This document shows, piece by piece, positions 19,274 to 27,052 of a stretch of 64,000 bases of DNA. The position numbers were made by a program, and so were the translations under genes. Source of the stretch: Marinobacter sp. es.048 (GTDB lineage Bacteria; Pseudomonadota; Gammaproteobacteria; Pseudomonadales; Oleiphilaceae); NCBI RefSeq assembly GCF_900188435.1, contig NZ_FYFA01000001.1, forward strand, positions 1,426,001 to 1,490,000, written 5' to 3'. The notes under the pieces are model-generated. The model did no database searches. It saw only the letters and a list, made by a program, of their open reading frames with translations, and was not told the DNA's origin. Position 1 is the stretch's first letter. Each line of letters starts with the position of its first letter.

Positions 19274-20164
19274 ATGATCAAAACGCCCCTGGAATTTCAG
19301 AGCGATGGTACAACCTGTCGCGGTGTTCTTTACACGCCGGATGCCGGCAGTAAAGGTTTACCGTGTGTCGTCATGGCCCATGGTTTTGGGCTGACTCATG
19401 CCAGCGGTCTGGCACCGTTCAAAGAAGCTTTCTGCAATGCGGGTTATGCGGTCTTTGCCTTTGACTACCGCCATTTCGGTGACAGTGACGGCCAGCCACG
19501 GCAGACGCTGAGCCCTCGGAAGGAAGTGGCGGATTGGCTGGCGGCACTGGATTTTGTGCGGCAGCTCGATCGTATCGAAGGCAGCCGCATTTGCCTGTGG
19601 GGAACGTCGTTTTCTGGCGGGCTGGTGGTTGCGGCTGCGGCAAAGGATGGAAACGTGCATTGCACCATCTCTCAATGCCCGATGATGGATGGCTTGGCGT
19701 CTTTGCTGGGGGTTGTCGGTTATGCCGGTCTCATGCAGGCGATGCGCCTGACCTGGCACGGAACGGTTGACTGGCTTCGTCGCGGGCTGGGGATGTCTCC
19801 CCGGTATATTGCTTCGGCCGGCCGCCCCGGCGAGTTGGGCATGATGACGGCTGAGGACTGCCAGGAGGGGTATGTTCCCTTGCTGGCCGATAACGCGTCG
19901 AATTACGTCGCAGCGGGTGTGAGTTATGCCATTCCTCTTTTCCGGCCCATCCGTTTGGCCAGTAAAGTCGCCTGTCCGGCACTGGTGTTAATTTGTGACC
20001 ACGATACCGTCGCCCCGGCGAGTGCTGCGGCCAAAGCGGCCGGGAGAATGCCGAACGCGGAAGTGAAGCACTATCCGGTCGGCCATTTTGATGTCTATTG
20101 GGGCGAAGCTCTGGATCAGTCCATTGAAGACCAGCTGGATTTCCTGGCCCGGTTTTTACGGTGA
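19274..20164 (+). CDS. Alpha/beta hydrolase
   Basis: 296 residues. Oxyanion-type HGFGLTH near residue 36, nucleophile elbow GTSFSGG (Ser about 116), acid in ICDHDTVAP and His in VGHFDVY near the C-terminus form a complete triad. The layout resembles dienelactone-hydrolase-like and acetylxylan-esterase-like cytoplasmic hydrolases without a signal peptide. The substrate is unknown. It stands alone; the start ATG at 19274 has no strong ribosome binding site. Confidence 0.85.
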   Translation: MIKTPLEFQSDGTTCRGVLYTPDAGSKGLPCVVMAHGFGLTHASGLAPFKEAFCNAGYAVFAFDYRHFGDSDGQPRQTLSPRKEVADWLAALDFVRQLDRIEGSRICLWGTSFSGGLVVAAAAKDGNVHCTISQCPMMDGLASLLGVVGYAGLMQAMRLTWHGTVDWLRRGLGMSPRYIASAGRPGELGMMTAEDCQEGYVPLLADNASNYVAAGVSYAIPLFRPIRLASKVACPALVLICDHDTVAPASAAAKAAGRMPNAEVKHYPVGHFDVYWGEALDQSIEDQLDFLARFLR

Positions 20165-20169
20165 AGGCG

Positions 20170-20191
20170 AAAACCGGGTCAGGCCTATTCC
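20170..20191 (+). repeat. Dispersed repeat copy 0 (degenerate)
   Basis: Reads AAAACCGGGTCAGGCCTATT. It is six bases after the hydrolase stop and is followed by a GCGTTCG.CATAAC stretch that recurs at about 26193. Confidence 0.6.
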
Positions 20192-20213
20192 TTAAAAAGC
20201 GTTCGACATAACT

Positions 20214-20882
20214 ATGCATAGCAGCAGCCTGCGAGGCAGGGATTTCAAAATCACCCAGGATGGCGAGGCCATTCCGCACGCGGACTTGTTTTCGTCGTTT
20301 CAGGATACGGATCGCCTTGGCATCCTTGTCCCTCGTCGGTTTGAGGGCATTGGTGCGATGAACCTCATCATGGCCTACGTCACGGCGTTCTATGACCGTT
20401 TTCGGGAGCGCGGGCCAGAGTTTTATGCCTACCCGGATTTCTTTACGTTTCAGCGAGAGGCCCCCTGTGCCGACTATGGCATGTTCGACATCTGGCCAAA
20501 CCACAAGAATGTCCACGTTCCACACGACGCGCAGGGGACCGCCGAGGCCATTTCCGGGCGGGGCGTGAACGTTTTACTGGTTCCCGACAACGACGCGGAC
20601 GCGCGCGAGGTCACGATCTCACCGGTTGAACGGGAAAGCGCCAGGCGCAATGTCCAGCACTGCTTTGCCTACTCTGAGTCCGGTACTGCGGCGTCGTTCG
20701 ATCTTGTCATCGAATGCCGGAGTGAACTGCTCCGGGGTTATGCATTGCCCGTTCTCGATTCCGTGCCTGCCGACGAATCGATGCTGGAACAGCGCAGGCA
20801 ATGGGAGGCGCGACTGGCCAGCGACACGTTGCGTCAAACGTTTCGTAAAATGGACTTTGATGATGCGTTGCGGAGGATCTGA
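20214..20882 (+). CDS. Uncharacterised protein (222 residues)
   Basis: I do not recognise a family. The protein is soluble, with aromatic-rich stretches such as FYAYPDFFTFQ, ADYGMFDIWPNHKNVHVP and RGVNVLLVPDNDA. There is no signal peptide or membrane segment. Its sequence is partly repeated in a decayed copy at 26177-26294 that joins the upstream region and first codons to codons from the middle, so an internal piece has been deleted there. It is followed immediately by a DUF4174 relic. Confidence 0.65.
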   Translation: MHSSSLRGRDFKITQDGEAIPHADLFSSFQDTDRLGILVPRRFEGIGAMNLIMAYVTAFYDRFRERGPEFYAYPDFFTFQREAPCADYGMFDIWPNHKNVHVPHDAQGTAEAISGRGVNVLLVPDNDADAREVTISPVERESARRNVQHCFAYSESGTAASFDLVIECRSELLRGYALPVLDSVPADESMLEQRRQWEARLASDTLRQTFRKMDFDDALRRI

Positions 20883-20883
20883 T

Positions 20884-21047
20884 TTGAACAATGGCCGAAG
20901 GTTTTTGGCAATGCTGCTGATCGGAAAAGACGGCGGCATCAAAAGCCGCGAATCCAGCCTCAACCTCGACGCCATTTTCCGCCGTATCGATGCCATGCCG
21001 ATGCGCAGTCGCGAGGTGCGCACCAATCAAAGCAACACCCGCGATTA
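20884..21047 (+). pseudogene. C-terminal relic of a DUF4174 gene
   Basis: The frame reads LLIGKDGGIKSRESS then IFRRIDAMPMRSREV, the characteristic end of DUF4174 proteins (GKDGGVK ... IDAMPMR). Only about 50 codons remain, roughly half the domain. It begins one base after the preceding stop, with only a TTG or an internal ATG available. Confidence 0.65.
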
Positions 21048-21060
21048 AACAGGCGTAAGC

Positions 21061-21516
21061 ATGCAAATCGGAGTGATCGCAGACACCCACAGCAAAATGC
21101 GTCCCGAAGCCCTGGATGTATTGAAAGGCTCGGATGTGATCCTGCATGCCGGTGACGTGGGGCGGGACGAAGTTCTGGAAGCGCTGGAGGCGATCGCCCC
21201 GGTAGTTGCGATTCGTGGCAATATCGATAAGACAGGCCGCGCAGCGACCCTTCCCGACGTTCAGGACCTGGAATTTCTCGGCCACGCCTTCCACATGCTC
21301 CACGACGTCAAAACCCTCGACGTTGATCCGCAAGACCGTTACCGCGTGGTCATTGCCGGCCATTCCCACAAGCCTCGTAATGAGTGGATTGGCGATGTGC
21401 TTTACTTCAACCCAGGTGGCGCCGGACCACGACGCTTTACTCTGCCGATCACGGTGGGACGGCTGCAGGTGAGCGAAGACGGCGTGGTGGGTGAGATTAT
21501 TGAACTGGCGGTTTAA
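21061..21516 (+). CDS. YfcE/MJ0936-family metallophosphodiesterase
   Basis: 151 residues. The calcineurin-like metal motifs are all present: ADTHS (residues 7-11), HAGDVG (31-36), RGNID, the GHSHKP motif and the family C-terminal FNPGGAGPRR. These enzymes are Mn-dependent phosphodiesterases of unsettled physiological substrate. A 3' fragment duplicate is at 19130-19222. The gene is convergent with the deoxyribosyltransferase, separated only by a dispersed repeat. Confidence 0.9.
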   Translation: MQIGVIADTHSKMRPEALDVLKGSDVILHAGDVGRDEVLEALEAIAPVVAIRGNIDKTGRAATLPDVQDLEFLGHAFHMLHDVKTLDVDPQDRYRVVIAGHSHKPRNEWIGDVLYFNPGGAGPRRFTLPITVGRLQVSEDGVVGEIIELAV

Positions 21517-21540
21517 AGAACCGGGACAGATTTATTTTCT
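21517..21540 (+). repeat. Dispersed repeat copy 1
   Basis: Core AACCGGGACAGATTTATT plus TTCT. It lies between two convergent genes. The minus-strand reading AAA-TAA inside it gives the last Lys and stop codon of the deoxyribosyltransferase. Confidence 0.85.
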
Positions 21541-22074
21541 GATCGCCGTCACGCAACGGCGGAACAGCTCGGCCGAAAAGTACCGGTGTTCGCCGGGCTG
21601 CTCTGCCACGAAGAGCTGGCCACCGGAACTGTAGATTCCGCCCTCGATCATCAGGTTGTCGCTCATTTCAAAGTCCTCAATGGTATGGCCCAGTTCGTCC
21701 AGGTCTGTGGCGCCTGCTCGTTCCCGGTAATATCGGCTTTCGAGGGTAAACCCGAAGGCGGGTTTACCCTGTCCGATCATATAACCCACCTCAAAGACGG
21801 TGCCCGGGTCCGCACTGATGCCGCGGAAGGGGGTCAGGTTGGCAATGATGGCCTGGCAGCTGTCCATCAGTTCCCGGTTGGCCCGGTAGATCCGATGCCC
21901 GCGCCTGAATTTCGCCTCGTTGGCGGACAGTGCCAGTTCAGTATCCAGCGGGTCTATGCCCTCCAGTCCGTATTCCTGAAGCAGGCGTTTTTTCTCGGCC
22001 ACGATGGCCTGATGTTCAGCGGCGGGGAAGAATACTTCCGGGCCGGCGAGGTAGATTCGTTTTGGCTTCGTCAT
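21532..22074 (-). CDS. Nucleoside 2-deoxyribosyltransferase family protein
   Basis: 180 residues. Family hallmarks are RIYLAGPEVF at the N-terminus, the DP..D stretch and the active-site region RELMDSCQAIIANLTPFRG, then DPGTVFEVGYM with the catalytic Glu. It would exchange or hydrolyse the base of deoxynucleosides or nucleotides (salvage). I chose the ATG at 22074 (GAGG upstream) over the longer open frame to 22152. Its stop codon lies inside a dispersed repeat, so the C-terminus has been reshaped by that element. Confidence 0.85.
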   Translation of the reverse strand: MTKPKRIYLAGPEVFFPAAEHQAIVAEKKRLLQEYGLEGIDPLDTELALSANEAKFRRGHRIYRANRELMDSCQAIIANLTPFRGISADPGTVFEVGYMIGQGKPAFGFTLESRYYRERAGATDLDELGHTIEDFEMSDNLMIEGGIYSSGGQLFVAEQPGEHRYFSAELFRRCVTAIRK

Positions 22075-22154
22075 GGCTGCCTCATAGAGCTGATGAAACT
22101 GCAGGATAGCACCAGTATTTTCGAGGTAGCAGAAATGGTGCAGCATGGTCATGG

Positions 22155-22180
22155 GGAAAACCGGGACAGATTTATTTTTC
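22155..22180 (+). repeat. Dispersed repeat copy 2
   Basis: GGAAAACCGGGACAGATTTA followed by TTTTTC. Lies between the DUF445 gene's stop and the deoxyribosyltransferase start. Confidence 0.85.
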
Positions 22181-22223
22181 CGTCTTTATCAATTCGGCCT
22201 GTGGTTTCCCATTCGAGCCGTGG

Positions 22224-23552
22224 CTACGTTTTTCGCTCGTTGAGTCGCCAGGCCACCCATGCTGCCAGCACCAACAGGGCAAGGGGGAGCGCAAAGGCCA
22301 GATGTACCTGCACCGTGCCCAGCATCAGGCCCAGGCACCCGCCCAGAATCTGGATGATCGTCAGATTACCACCGGTGTTGTCCAGTACCATCTTTTCCAG
22401 CTCGTCGGTGTCCAGGCGGCGGACTTGCTGCTCCACCACATTGGTCACGTTAAGGCGTTTGACGGCCAGCTCAATCGCCCGGGTAGCCCAGTCTTGCCCG
22501 CGTTCGGAGTGCAGCGCTTTCATGCCCTGTCGCTTGAGCCACTGGATGGCGGCGACGAGTGATTCCTCGATCCGCGCCCAGTTCGACTCATCACTGAGAT
22601 ACTGATCAGTGCGTTCGATCAGTGCCGGCAGTAGTCGTTCTCGCACGGTTGTGCCCAGTGATCCCACCCAGTTTTCCAGCCGTTGCTGGATCCGTTGCTG
22701 GGTTTCTGGGCTTTCCATTTCGCGCTGGATTTCATCAACAACGGCATCCAGCATCTTCATGAAGTCGTCGGAGACTTGTGGATCACTGACGAAACTCTCC
22801 AGCACTTGCTCTATGGCCTGCTGGTCGAAGGAGAGGATGTTCTTCAGTCCCAGTCCCAGGCTACCCACGCGCCGCCTATGGCGAAGATAGTCGTCCAGGG
22901 CTCGGTTCAGCCAGCCCGCGATAGTCGGGATTTCCTGCTGGAACCAGTGTCGCACCCGGTCAGCCAACCACTCCCGGTTGGACTGTGACTGCAGGAACTG
23001 GTCCATCGAGGTACGCAGTCGGTTCCACCACAGCTCAATGTGCTCCGGGTCTCGCGCCAGGTCCTGGAGAGCAGATTCGGCCAGATCGAGCGAATGGTTG
23101 AGCGCTTCCGGGCCACGATCACGCATCACATTCACAAGAAAACCCGTGATGCGTTTGCGTACGTCCGGGTCTTGCAGGTGTTCGTCCACCCACTCGGCCA
23201 GGTTCTCCGCGCCGCTTTCAATCAGTTTGCGTTCGCGGATATAGGCCAGAATGATGTCAGGCGACAACAGTTGTTCCTGGACGCTCTCGGCAAGGCTGCG
23301 TGCGATCCGATCCTTGTTTTTCGGAACCAGTCCCTGCCACCCGAGCACCTGCCCATGCTTGGGCTGGAACAGCATCTTGATGGCGAGAAAATTGGTGAAA
23401 TACCCGACCATGCCCGCAACCGTGATGACAAAGCCGGCCCGAAACCAGATGTTGTGCCCGGAAAACCAGTAATCCAGCAGACCAAAGACCAACGCTGTGC
23501 CGAGCAGTCCACGCCGGAAATTCTGATCCCACTGGGTCAAGTCCCTGTCCAT
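22224..23552 (-). CDS. DUF445-family membrane protein
   Basis: 442 residues. Two hydrophobic segments at the N-terminus include the family signature VGYFTNFLAIKMLFQP. A long helical, charged middle region follows (LAESVQEQLLSPDII and several Gln/Arg-rich helices), then a last hydrophobic segment near residues 400-435. This matches DUF445/YheB-like inner-membrane proteins of unknown function. The large soluble part lies between membrane anchors. No operon partner is evident. Confidence 0.85.
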   Translation of the reverse strand: MDRDLTQWDQNFRRGLLGTALVFGLLDYWFSGHNIWFRAGFVITVAGMVGYFTNFLAIKMLFQPKHGQVLGWQGLVPKNKDRIARSLAESVQEQLLSPDIILAYIRERKLIESGAENLAEWVDEHLQDPDVRKRITGFLVNVMRDRGPEALNHSLDLAESALQDLARDPEHIELWWNRLRTSMDQFLQSQSNREWLADRVRHWFQQEIPTIAGWLNRALDDYLRHRRRVGSLGLGLKNILSFDQQAIEQVLESFVSDPQVSDDFMKMLDAVVDEIQREMESPETQQRIQQRLENWVGSLGTTVRERLLPALIERTDQYLSDESNWARIEESLVAAIQWLKRQGMKALHSERGQDWATRAIELAVKRLNVTNVVEQQVRRLDTDELEKMVLDNTGGNLTIIQILGGCLGLMLGTVQVHLAFALPLALLVLAAWVAWRLNERKT

Positions 23553-23664
23553 ACCTGGATCCTCTATTGCCTGTTAAGCGGGCTAATAGTGAATGTAAGT
23601 TTCAGCTTCCGCGATAATACGCACTATACCGGTATCTGTAAGGGACGGCGTTTAGAGGTTTTCT

Positions 23665-24465
23665 CTATTTCGAACACGTATACAAAAAACGCAACAAACG
23701 CCTCTCGCTCGTTAACCTGTGAACGCCGGCCAAAAATCGCTGCACCCCCAGGAAATTTTCCTTACCTTCACAGGCGATGAGTGCGTCTTTTCGTTTTTCG
23801 CGCGCATCGTGCCAACGTTTGGACAACAGAGCACAATTCTCTGTGGTATCACGAGCTTCAAGCAGCGTGAGACCGGATTCCTGTATTAATTGCTCATTGA
23901 TACCAGGGGGGCTAAAAAAATACATACCGTCTGGGCATCGATTCTCAAGCTCTTCATATGAAATCAGTCCCCCAATAACTAAAGCGTCACTAAAAACGAA
24001 TTTCCCACCGGGTTTGAGCAACCTTTTTGTGTTGGAGAGAACTTCTCTCCGAAGAGGGACATGACACAGGACATCCGTGGAATAGATGGCGTCAAACGAA
24101 TTATCTTCATAGGGCAATTCTTTAGACGCATCGTGTTGTTCAAATTTCACCAGGTCGGTGACCTTCTCACTATCGGCCAGAGCATTAGCTGTTTTCACGC
24201 CCGACGCATTTATCTCGAACCCTACAACCCGACAGCCTATACGCCTTGCCAGGCCGACAGCGTACCCGCCAGATCCACACCCTATGTCCAGGACCGATGA
24301 ATCGGATGTCAGCTGCAGTAACTCAGGTATCTCGTGAGATTCCTCAGTCGAAACCCAACTGGTTTGCCCATAGTCCTCGCCATATGTTTCCAGCCGGATC
24401 TTGCTGTAGGTTTCCAGCGAGTAATTGCTGTACGAGCTATTGTAGAGATCGATTTTTTTGCTCAT
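23665..24465 (-). CDS. SAM-dependent class I methyltransferase
   Basis: 266 residues. Motif I is LDIGCGSGGYAVGLA (about residues 57-71), followed by the acidic VVGFEINA at the end of strand beta 2 and YSTDVLCHVP as the motif for strand 4. The layout fits phosphoethanolamine/ubiquinone-type small-molecule methyltransferases. The substrate is not predictable. It lacks an obvious partner. The region is slightly AT-richer than the DUF445 gene. Confidence 0.8.
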   Translation of the reverse strand: MSKKIDLYNSSYSNYSLETYSKIRLETYGEDYGQTSWVSTEESHEIPELLQLTSDSSVLDIGCGSGGYAVGLARRIGCRVVGFEINASGVKTANALADSEKVTDLVKFEQHDASKELPYEDNSFDAIYSTDVLCHVPLRREVLSNTKRLLKPGGKFVFSDALVIGGLISYEELENRCPDGMYFFSPPGINEQLIQESGLTLLEARDTTENCALLSKRWHDAREKRKDALIACEGKENFLGVQRFLAGVHRLTSERRLLRFLYTCSK

Positions 24466-24533
24466 GAGTTCTTCCCTTTTGTGCTGCTGACCTTCGCTGC
24501 GCTTCGGCGATCGATCAGTTCATTCTATTTCTG

Positions 24534-24556
24534 AAAACCGGGACAGATTTATTTTC
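24534..24556 (+). repeat. Dispersed repeat copy 3
   Basis: AAAACCGGGACAGATTTATT plus TTC, an exact match to the consensus. Lies upstream of the methyltransferase and just after the thioredoxin stop in minus-strand terms. Confidence 0.9.
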
Positions 24557-24603
24557 CAGTTTCCGTATTGTTCCTGCCAAGCCTGCAATAGTCGGCTCCG
24601 GAC

Positions 24604-24927
24604 TTAGTGAATTTTTAGCAGTGCATCTTCGATGTCGCTGCTGTCTTGTGGGCGGACGACCCGCGTTATTTCTTCACCATCCTTCAAAAAAATCAGGGTC
24701 GGCCAGAGCTTAACGCCAAACGTCCGTCCCAATCTGCGGCCTTTGCCATCCTCAACCTTCACATTCGGAACGTCTGGGTGATTGTCCATTGCCGCCTTGA
24801 TGTCCGCCTGAGCACCCTGGCAGATCCCGCACCAGTTGGTGCCGAATTCGATCACCATTGGGCCCGTGCTCTGGCCCAGCTCATCACGGCTCAGGGTTTC
24901 GGGTGTATATCGGCTGGTGTACGACAT
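24604..24927 (-). CDS. Thioredoxin-like protein
   Basis: 107 residues. The active site is WCGIC (in EFGTNWCGIC) and the cis-Pro loop is LWPTLIFL. GGAG before the ATG at 24927 decides that start over one nine codons upstream. It is cytoplasmic, without signal peptide. The CGIC dipeptide differs from the CGPC of classical thioredoxin, so a reductase or specialised role is possible. Confidence 0.85.
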   Translation of the reverse strand: MSYTSRYTPETLSRDELGQSTGPMVIEFGTNWCGICQGAQADIKAAMDNHPDVPNVKVEDGKGRRLGRTFGVKLWPTLIFLKDGEEITRVVRPQDSSDIEDALLKIH

Positions 24928-25249
24928 GGTGTCTCCTTGTTGGGTTATCGGCAATCTTGGAGCGCCCGCACTCGGATGCTACCGTTTAGTGTAGCGGTTT
25001 CAGTCATCCAGACTCTGGAGGGGCTATGGCAGGTGGATGGTCACGTGGTGGTGCGGTATTCCGTCCCGGATTACGCTGGATGGATTAGTGGTATCAGAAA
25101 GTGACGCACGGGACTATGATTTTAGTGTGTGTCCAGCTAGATGGCGCTAAGCTGGGAGACAGGGGTATATTTTTTGCCAGGAGGCATCCCGATGCATGGT
25201 CGTTGCCGTTTTACGCGTGGACTGTTTGGTTTCTCACTTCTGATACTGT

Positions 25250-25441
25250 GGTGAGGAGGTGTACCAGAATCAATGCGCCATTTGTCATGGCAGTGACGGC
25301 AGTGGGAAACTCGCGGACGATGGCCGCCAGATTTTTTCGCCACTTTGGGGTGCCGGAGCCTACAACTGGGGGGCTGGAATGCACCGGATCAACAACAACG
25401 AGACCGTCAGAGGGCACACGTTAGGCGACGGTTCGGGTTAG
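25250..25441 (+). pseudogene. Relic of a TsdA-type cytochrome c gene
   Basis: The frame reads VYQNQCAICHGSDGSGKL with a CxxCH haem motif, then FSPLWGAGAYNWGAGMHRIN, typical of thiosulfate-dehydrogenase (TsdA)-type dihaem cytochromes. It stops at 25441 shortly afterwards and has no signal peptide or second haem domain. Only about 60 of some 250-300 residues remain. Confidence 0.7.
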
Positions 25442-25519
25442 TGAACACTTACAGGTCAGTCGATAGTGCTGCTCGAAGTCAGCATTTCTCCGGTTACGCC
25501 TGGATTCGGGGAAAGCGGC

Positions 25520-25541
25520 AAAACCGGGACAGATTTATTTC
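25520..25541 (+). repeat. Dispersed repeat copy 4
   Basis: AAAACCGGGACAGATTTATT plus TC. Lies between the cytochrome relic and the BtuF-type relic. Confidence 0.85.
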
Positions 25542-25605
25542 CCCCTCCTCTACTATGGCTTAAAGCTAAAGCAGGCTAGGATGATGGTGTCCTGTTTTTG
25601 TTAGG

Positions 25606-25845
25606 TCACACCCGGTCAATAATCCCACACAACGCATCCAACCCATCCGTCAGCGCAGCTGGTCCAGGCTGAAGAATCAGCGGTGACTTGATCTCGTACA
25701 GGTGGTTGTTTGCCACTGCAGGTATATCGGCGCAACCTGGGCGCTCGGCTCGGCGGCCCGTTCCGGGAAAATATCCTCGCCACCGGCAATGCCGATCAGT
25801 TCAGACACCCAGCCAATGCCGGTGATCATCGGGTCGCCTCATTCT
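25606..25845 (-). pseudogene. Relic of a cobalamin-type (BtuF-like) substrate-binding protein gene
   Basis: Two minus-strand frames carry consecutive parts of one family: DPMITGIGWVSELIGIAGG (upstream part, about 25725-25845) and then LYEIKSPLILQPGPAALTDG to the stop at 25606. Between them a large piece is missing and the frame changes near 25725. This is typical of the Fe/B12-type ABC binding protein C-terminal lobe. It is not functional. Confidence 0.65.
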
Positions 25846-25926
25846 TCAGTCAGGGGTTTGGCTTGCCGCTTGATTTCCTGCCATTTGACCCGATTATTTC
25901 AACCATCAGACAAATCGGAGCCCGAA

Positions 25927-26160
25927 GTGATTAAGCCCAGTTGTTACAGCTGTCGGAAAAGGTTTGAGCCATCTGAGCTCAGGGTTTCTTACTCGAAAAA
26001 CTACTGTGAGCGCTGCGGTGTTGGGCTGTTTGGTGAGGATTATTTCAGTTTCACCGCTAAGCCCGCCCCAGATATCCGGAAGAACCTGGCTGTCCATTTT
26101 GCAGTGCTTCTTTTCGGGGTTGCTGGCTTGTTGTTATGGCTTATGACTGGCCGGTCGTGA
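25927..26160 (+). CDS. Small zinc-ribbon protein with C-terminal membrane segment
   Basis: 77 residues from a GTG with GGAG ten bases upstream. Two Cys pairs (CYSCRKRF and YCERCGVGLFG) form a probable zinc ribbon. A hydrophobic segment near residues 53-73 (FAVLLFGVAGLLLWLM) is a single membrane helix. I do not recognise a named family. A longer open frame exists upstream but covers the BtuF-type relic on the other strand. Confidence 0.6.
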   Translation: MIKPSCYSCRKRFEPSELRVSYSKNYCERCGVGLFGEDYFSFTAKPAPDIRKNLAVHFAVLLFGVAGLLLWLMTGRS

Positions 26161-26176
26161 CCGCTCAGAATCGGAA

Positions 26177-26294
26177 TAGGCCTATTTTCTGAAAGCGTTC
26201 GTCATAACCATGCACAGAGGCCGCCGCCGAGGCAATTACCGGGCGGGGCGTGAACGTTTTGCTGGTTCCCGGTCACGATGGCCAGGCGCGCTGA
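26177..26294 (+). pseudogene. Internally deleted relic of the 20.2 kb gene
   Basis: 26177-26217 repeats the leader and first codons of the gene at 20214 (AGGCCTATT, GCGTTCG.CATAAC.ATGCA). Directly joined to it, 26220-26294 repeats codons from its middle (CCGGGCGGGGCGTGAACGTT, LLVPDND region). About 0.3 kb is missing at the join. Confidence 0.7.
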
Positions 26295-26310
26295 TGACTC
26301 AGGGCTGGGG

Positions 26311-26802
26311 TTATAGCAATGCCTGCACTTTGTCACCAGGAGCCAGCTCGCCCCCTTCAACCACCCGCGTCGTAATGCCTCCATGCCCACGCATCGCGTT
26401 GTACCCACCCGGCCCGAGGGCAGTCTCCATCTTGCTGCAGGGGTGGCACAGGCCCGTGTATTCCAGCACCACACCACCGATCTGGAACCTTTTGCCTTTC
26501 AGGGCCAGCAGGTTCAGGCCAGAGACGACGATGTTGCGCCGGAAAACCTCGGGTTCAATAGCATCCCGGACCAGGCACGAGGCAATGGCATGCAGGTGTT
26601 CTTTCTGGATCAGGGTCACCTGCCGTTTGCTGGTGTCGCGGCCCTTGAATCGATCTCCGTCCAGCCCTTTGCCCGGGGTGACCATCACCCTCTCGAGCAC
26701 TTGCATGGGCTCACCGCGTGCAGGGCGGATTCCAATCCACTCAACGCGGCCGCATTGGGGAAGTGTGTCCAGCAGGGTTTGAAGTGGGGTCGATTCGGGC
26801 AT
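26311..26802 (-). CDS. MOSC-domain protein
   Basis: 163 residues. A MOSC (molybdenum cofactor sulfurase C-terminal) domain fills the protein: PGKGLDGDRFKGRDTSKRQV near residues 43-62, RRNIVVSGLNLLAL, and YTGLCHPCSKME with the conserved Cys that binds sulfur or Moco. Such stand-alone proteins are linked to molybdenum-cofactor or amidoxime-type chemistry; the exact role here is unknown. Confidence 0.85.
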   Translation of the reverse strand: MPESTPLQTLLDTLPQCGRVEWIGIRPARGEPMQVLERVMVTPGKGLDGDRFKGRDTSKRQVTLIQKEHLHAIASCLVRDAIEPEVFRRNIVVSGLNLLALKGKRFQIGGVVLEYTGLCHPCSKMETALGPGGYNAMRGHGGITTRVVEGGELAPGDKVQALL

Positions 26803-26893
26803 GGGCTTTACAAAACTCCTTAGGCGATGAGTTGGAGGTAACCATTGTGCTTTGATTGGTCTCGCCCTCAGGCACAGCGAACTGTTTTGTCTA

Positions 26894-26936
26894 GGTTCTC
26901 TTTTTGAATTTCACTTTGCAATTGCCGCTCATGCAT
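26894..26936 (-). pseudogene. 3' relic of the zinc-ribbon gene found at 32.7 and 37.2 kb
   Basis: The minus strand reads CMSGNCKVKFKK then stop, equal to the last 12 residues (CMSGNCKAKFKK) of the genes at 32684 and 37198. The rest is absent. It ends within eight bases of dispersed repeat copy 5. Confidence 0.7.
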
Positions 26937-26941
26937 TGCGG

Positions 26942-26963
26942 AAAGCGGGACAGTTTTATTTTC
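26942..26963 (+). repeat. Dispersed repeat copy 5 (variant)
   Basis: AAAGCGGGACAGTTTTATTT plus TC, with two or three differences from consensus. It follows a gene relic and precedes the flavin reductase. Confidence 0.75.
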
Positions 26964-27052
26964 GGAGGAGCTCGGGGGCTCCACAAGTTGACAGTATTGG
27001 CTATCATTAGGGGTATCTTGCATGATCAAAGGAAGGGAAACAGACTAGCCAG

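Noticed and set aside
25101..25424. 107-codon plus frame over the cytochrome relic
   Set aside because: The CxxCH motif belongs to another frame; this one shows no family features.
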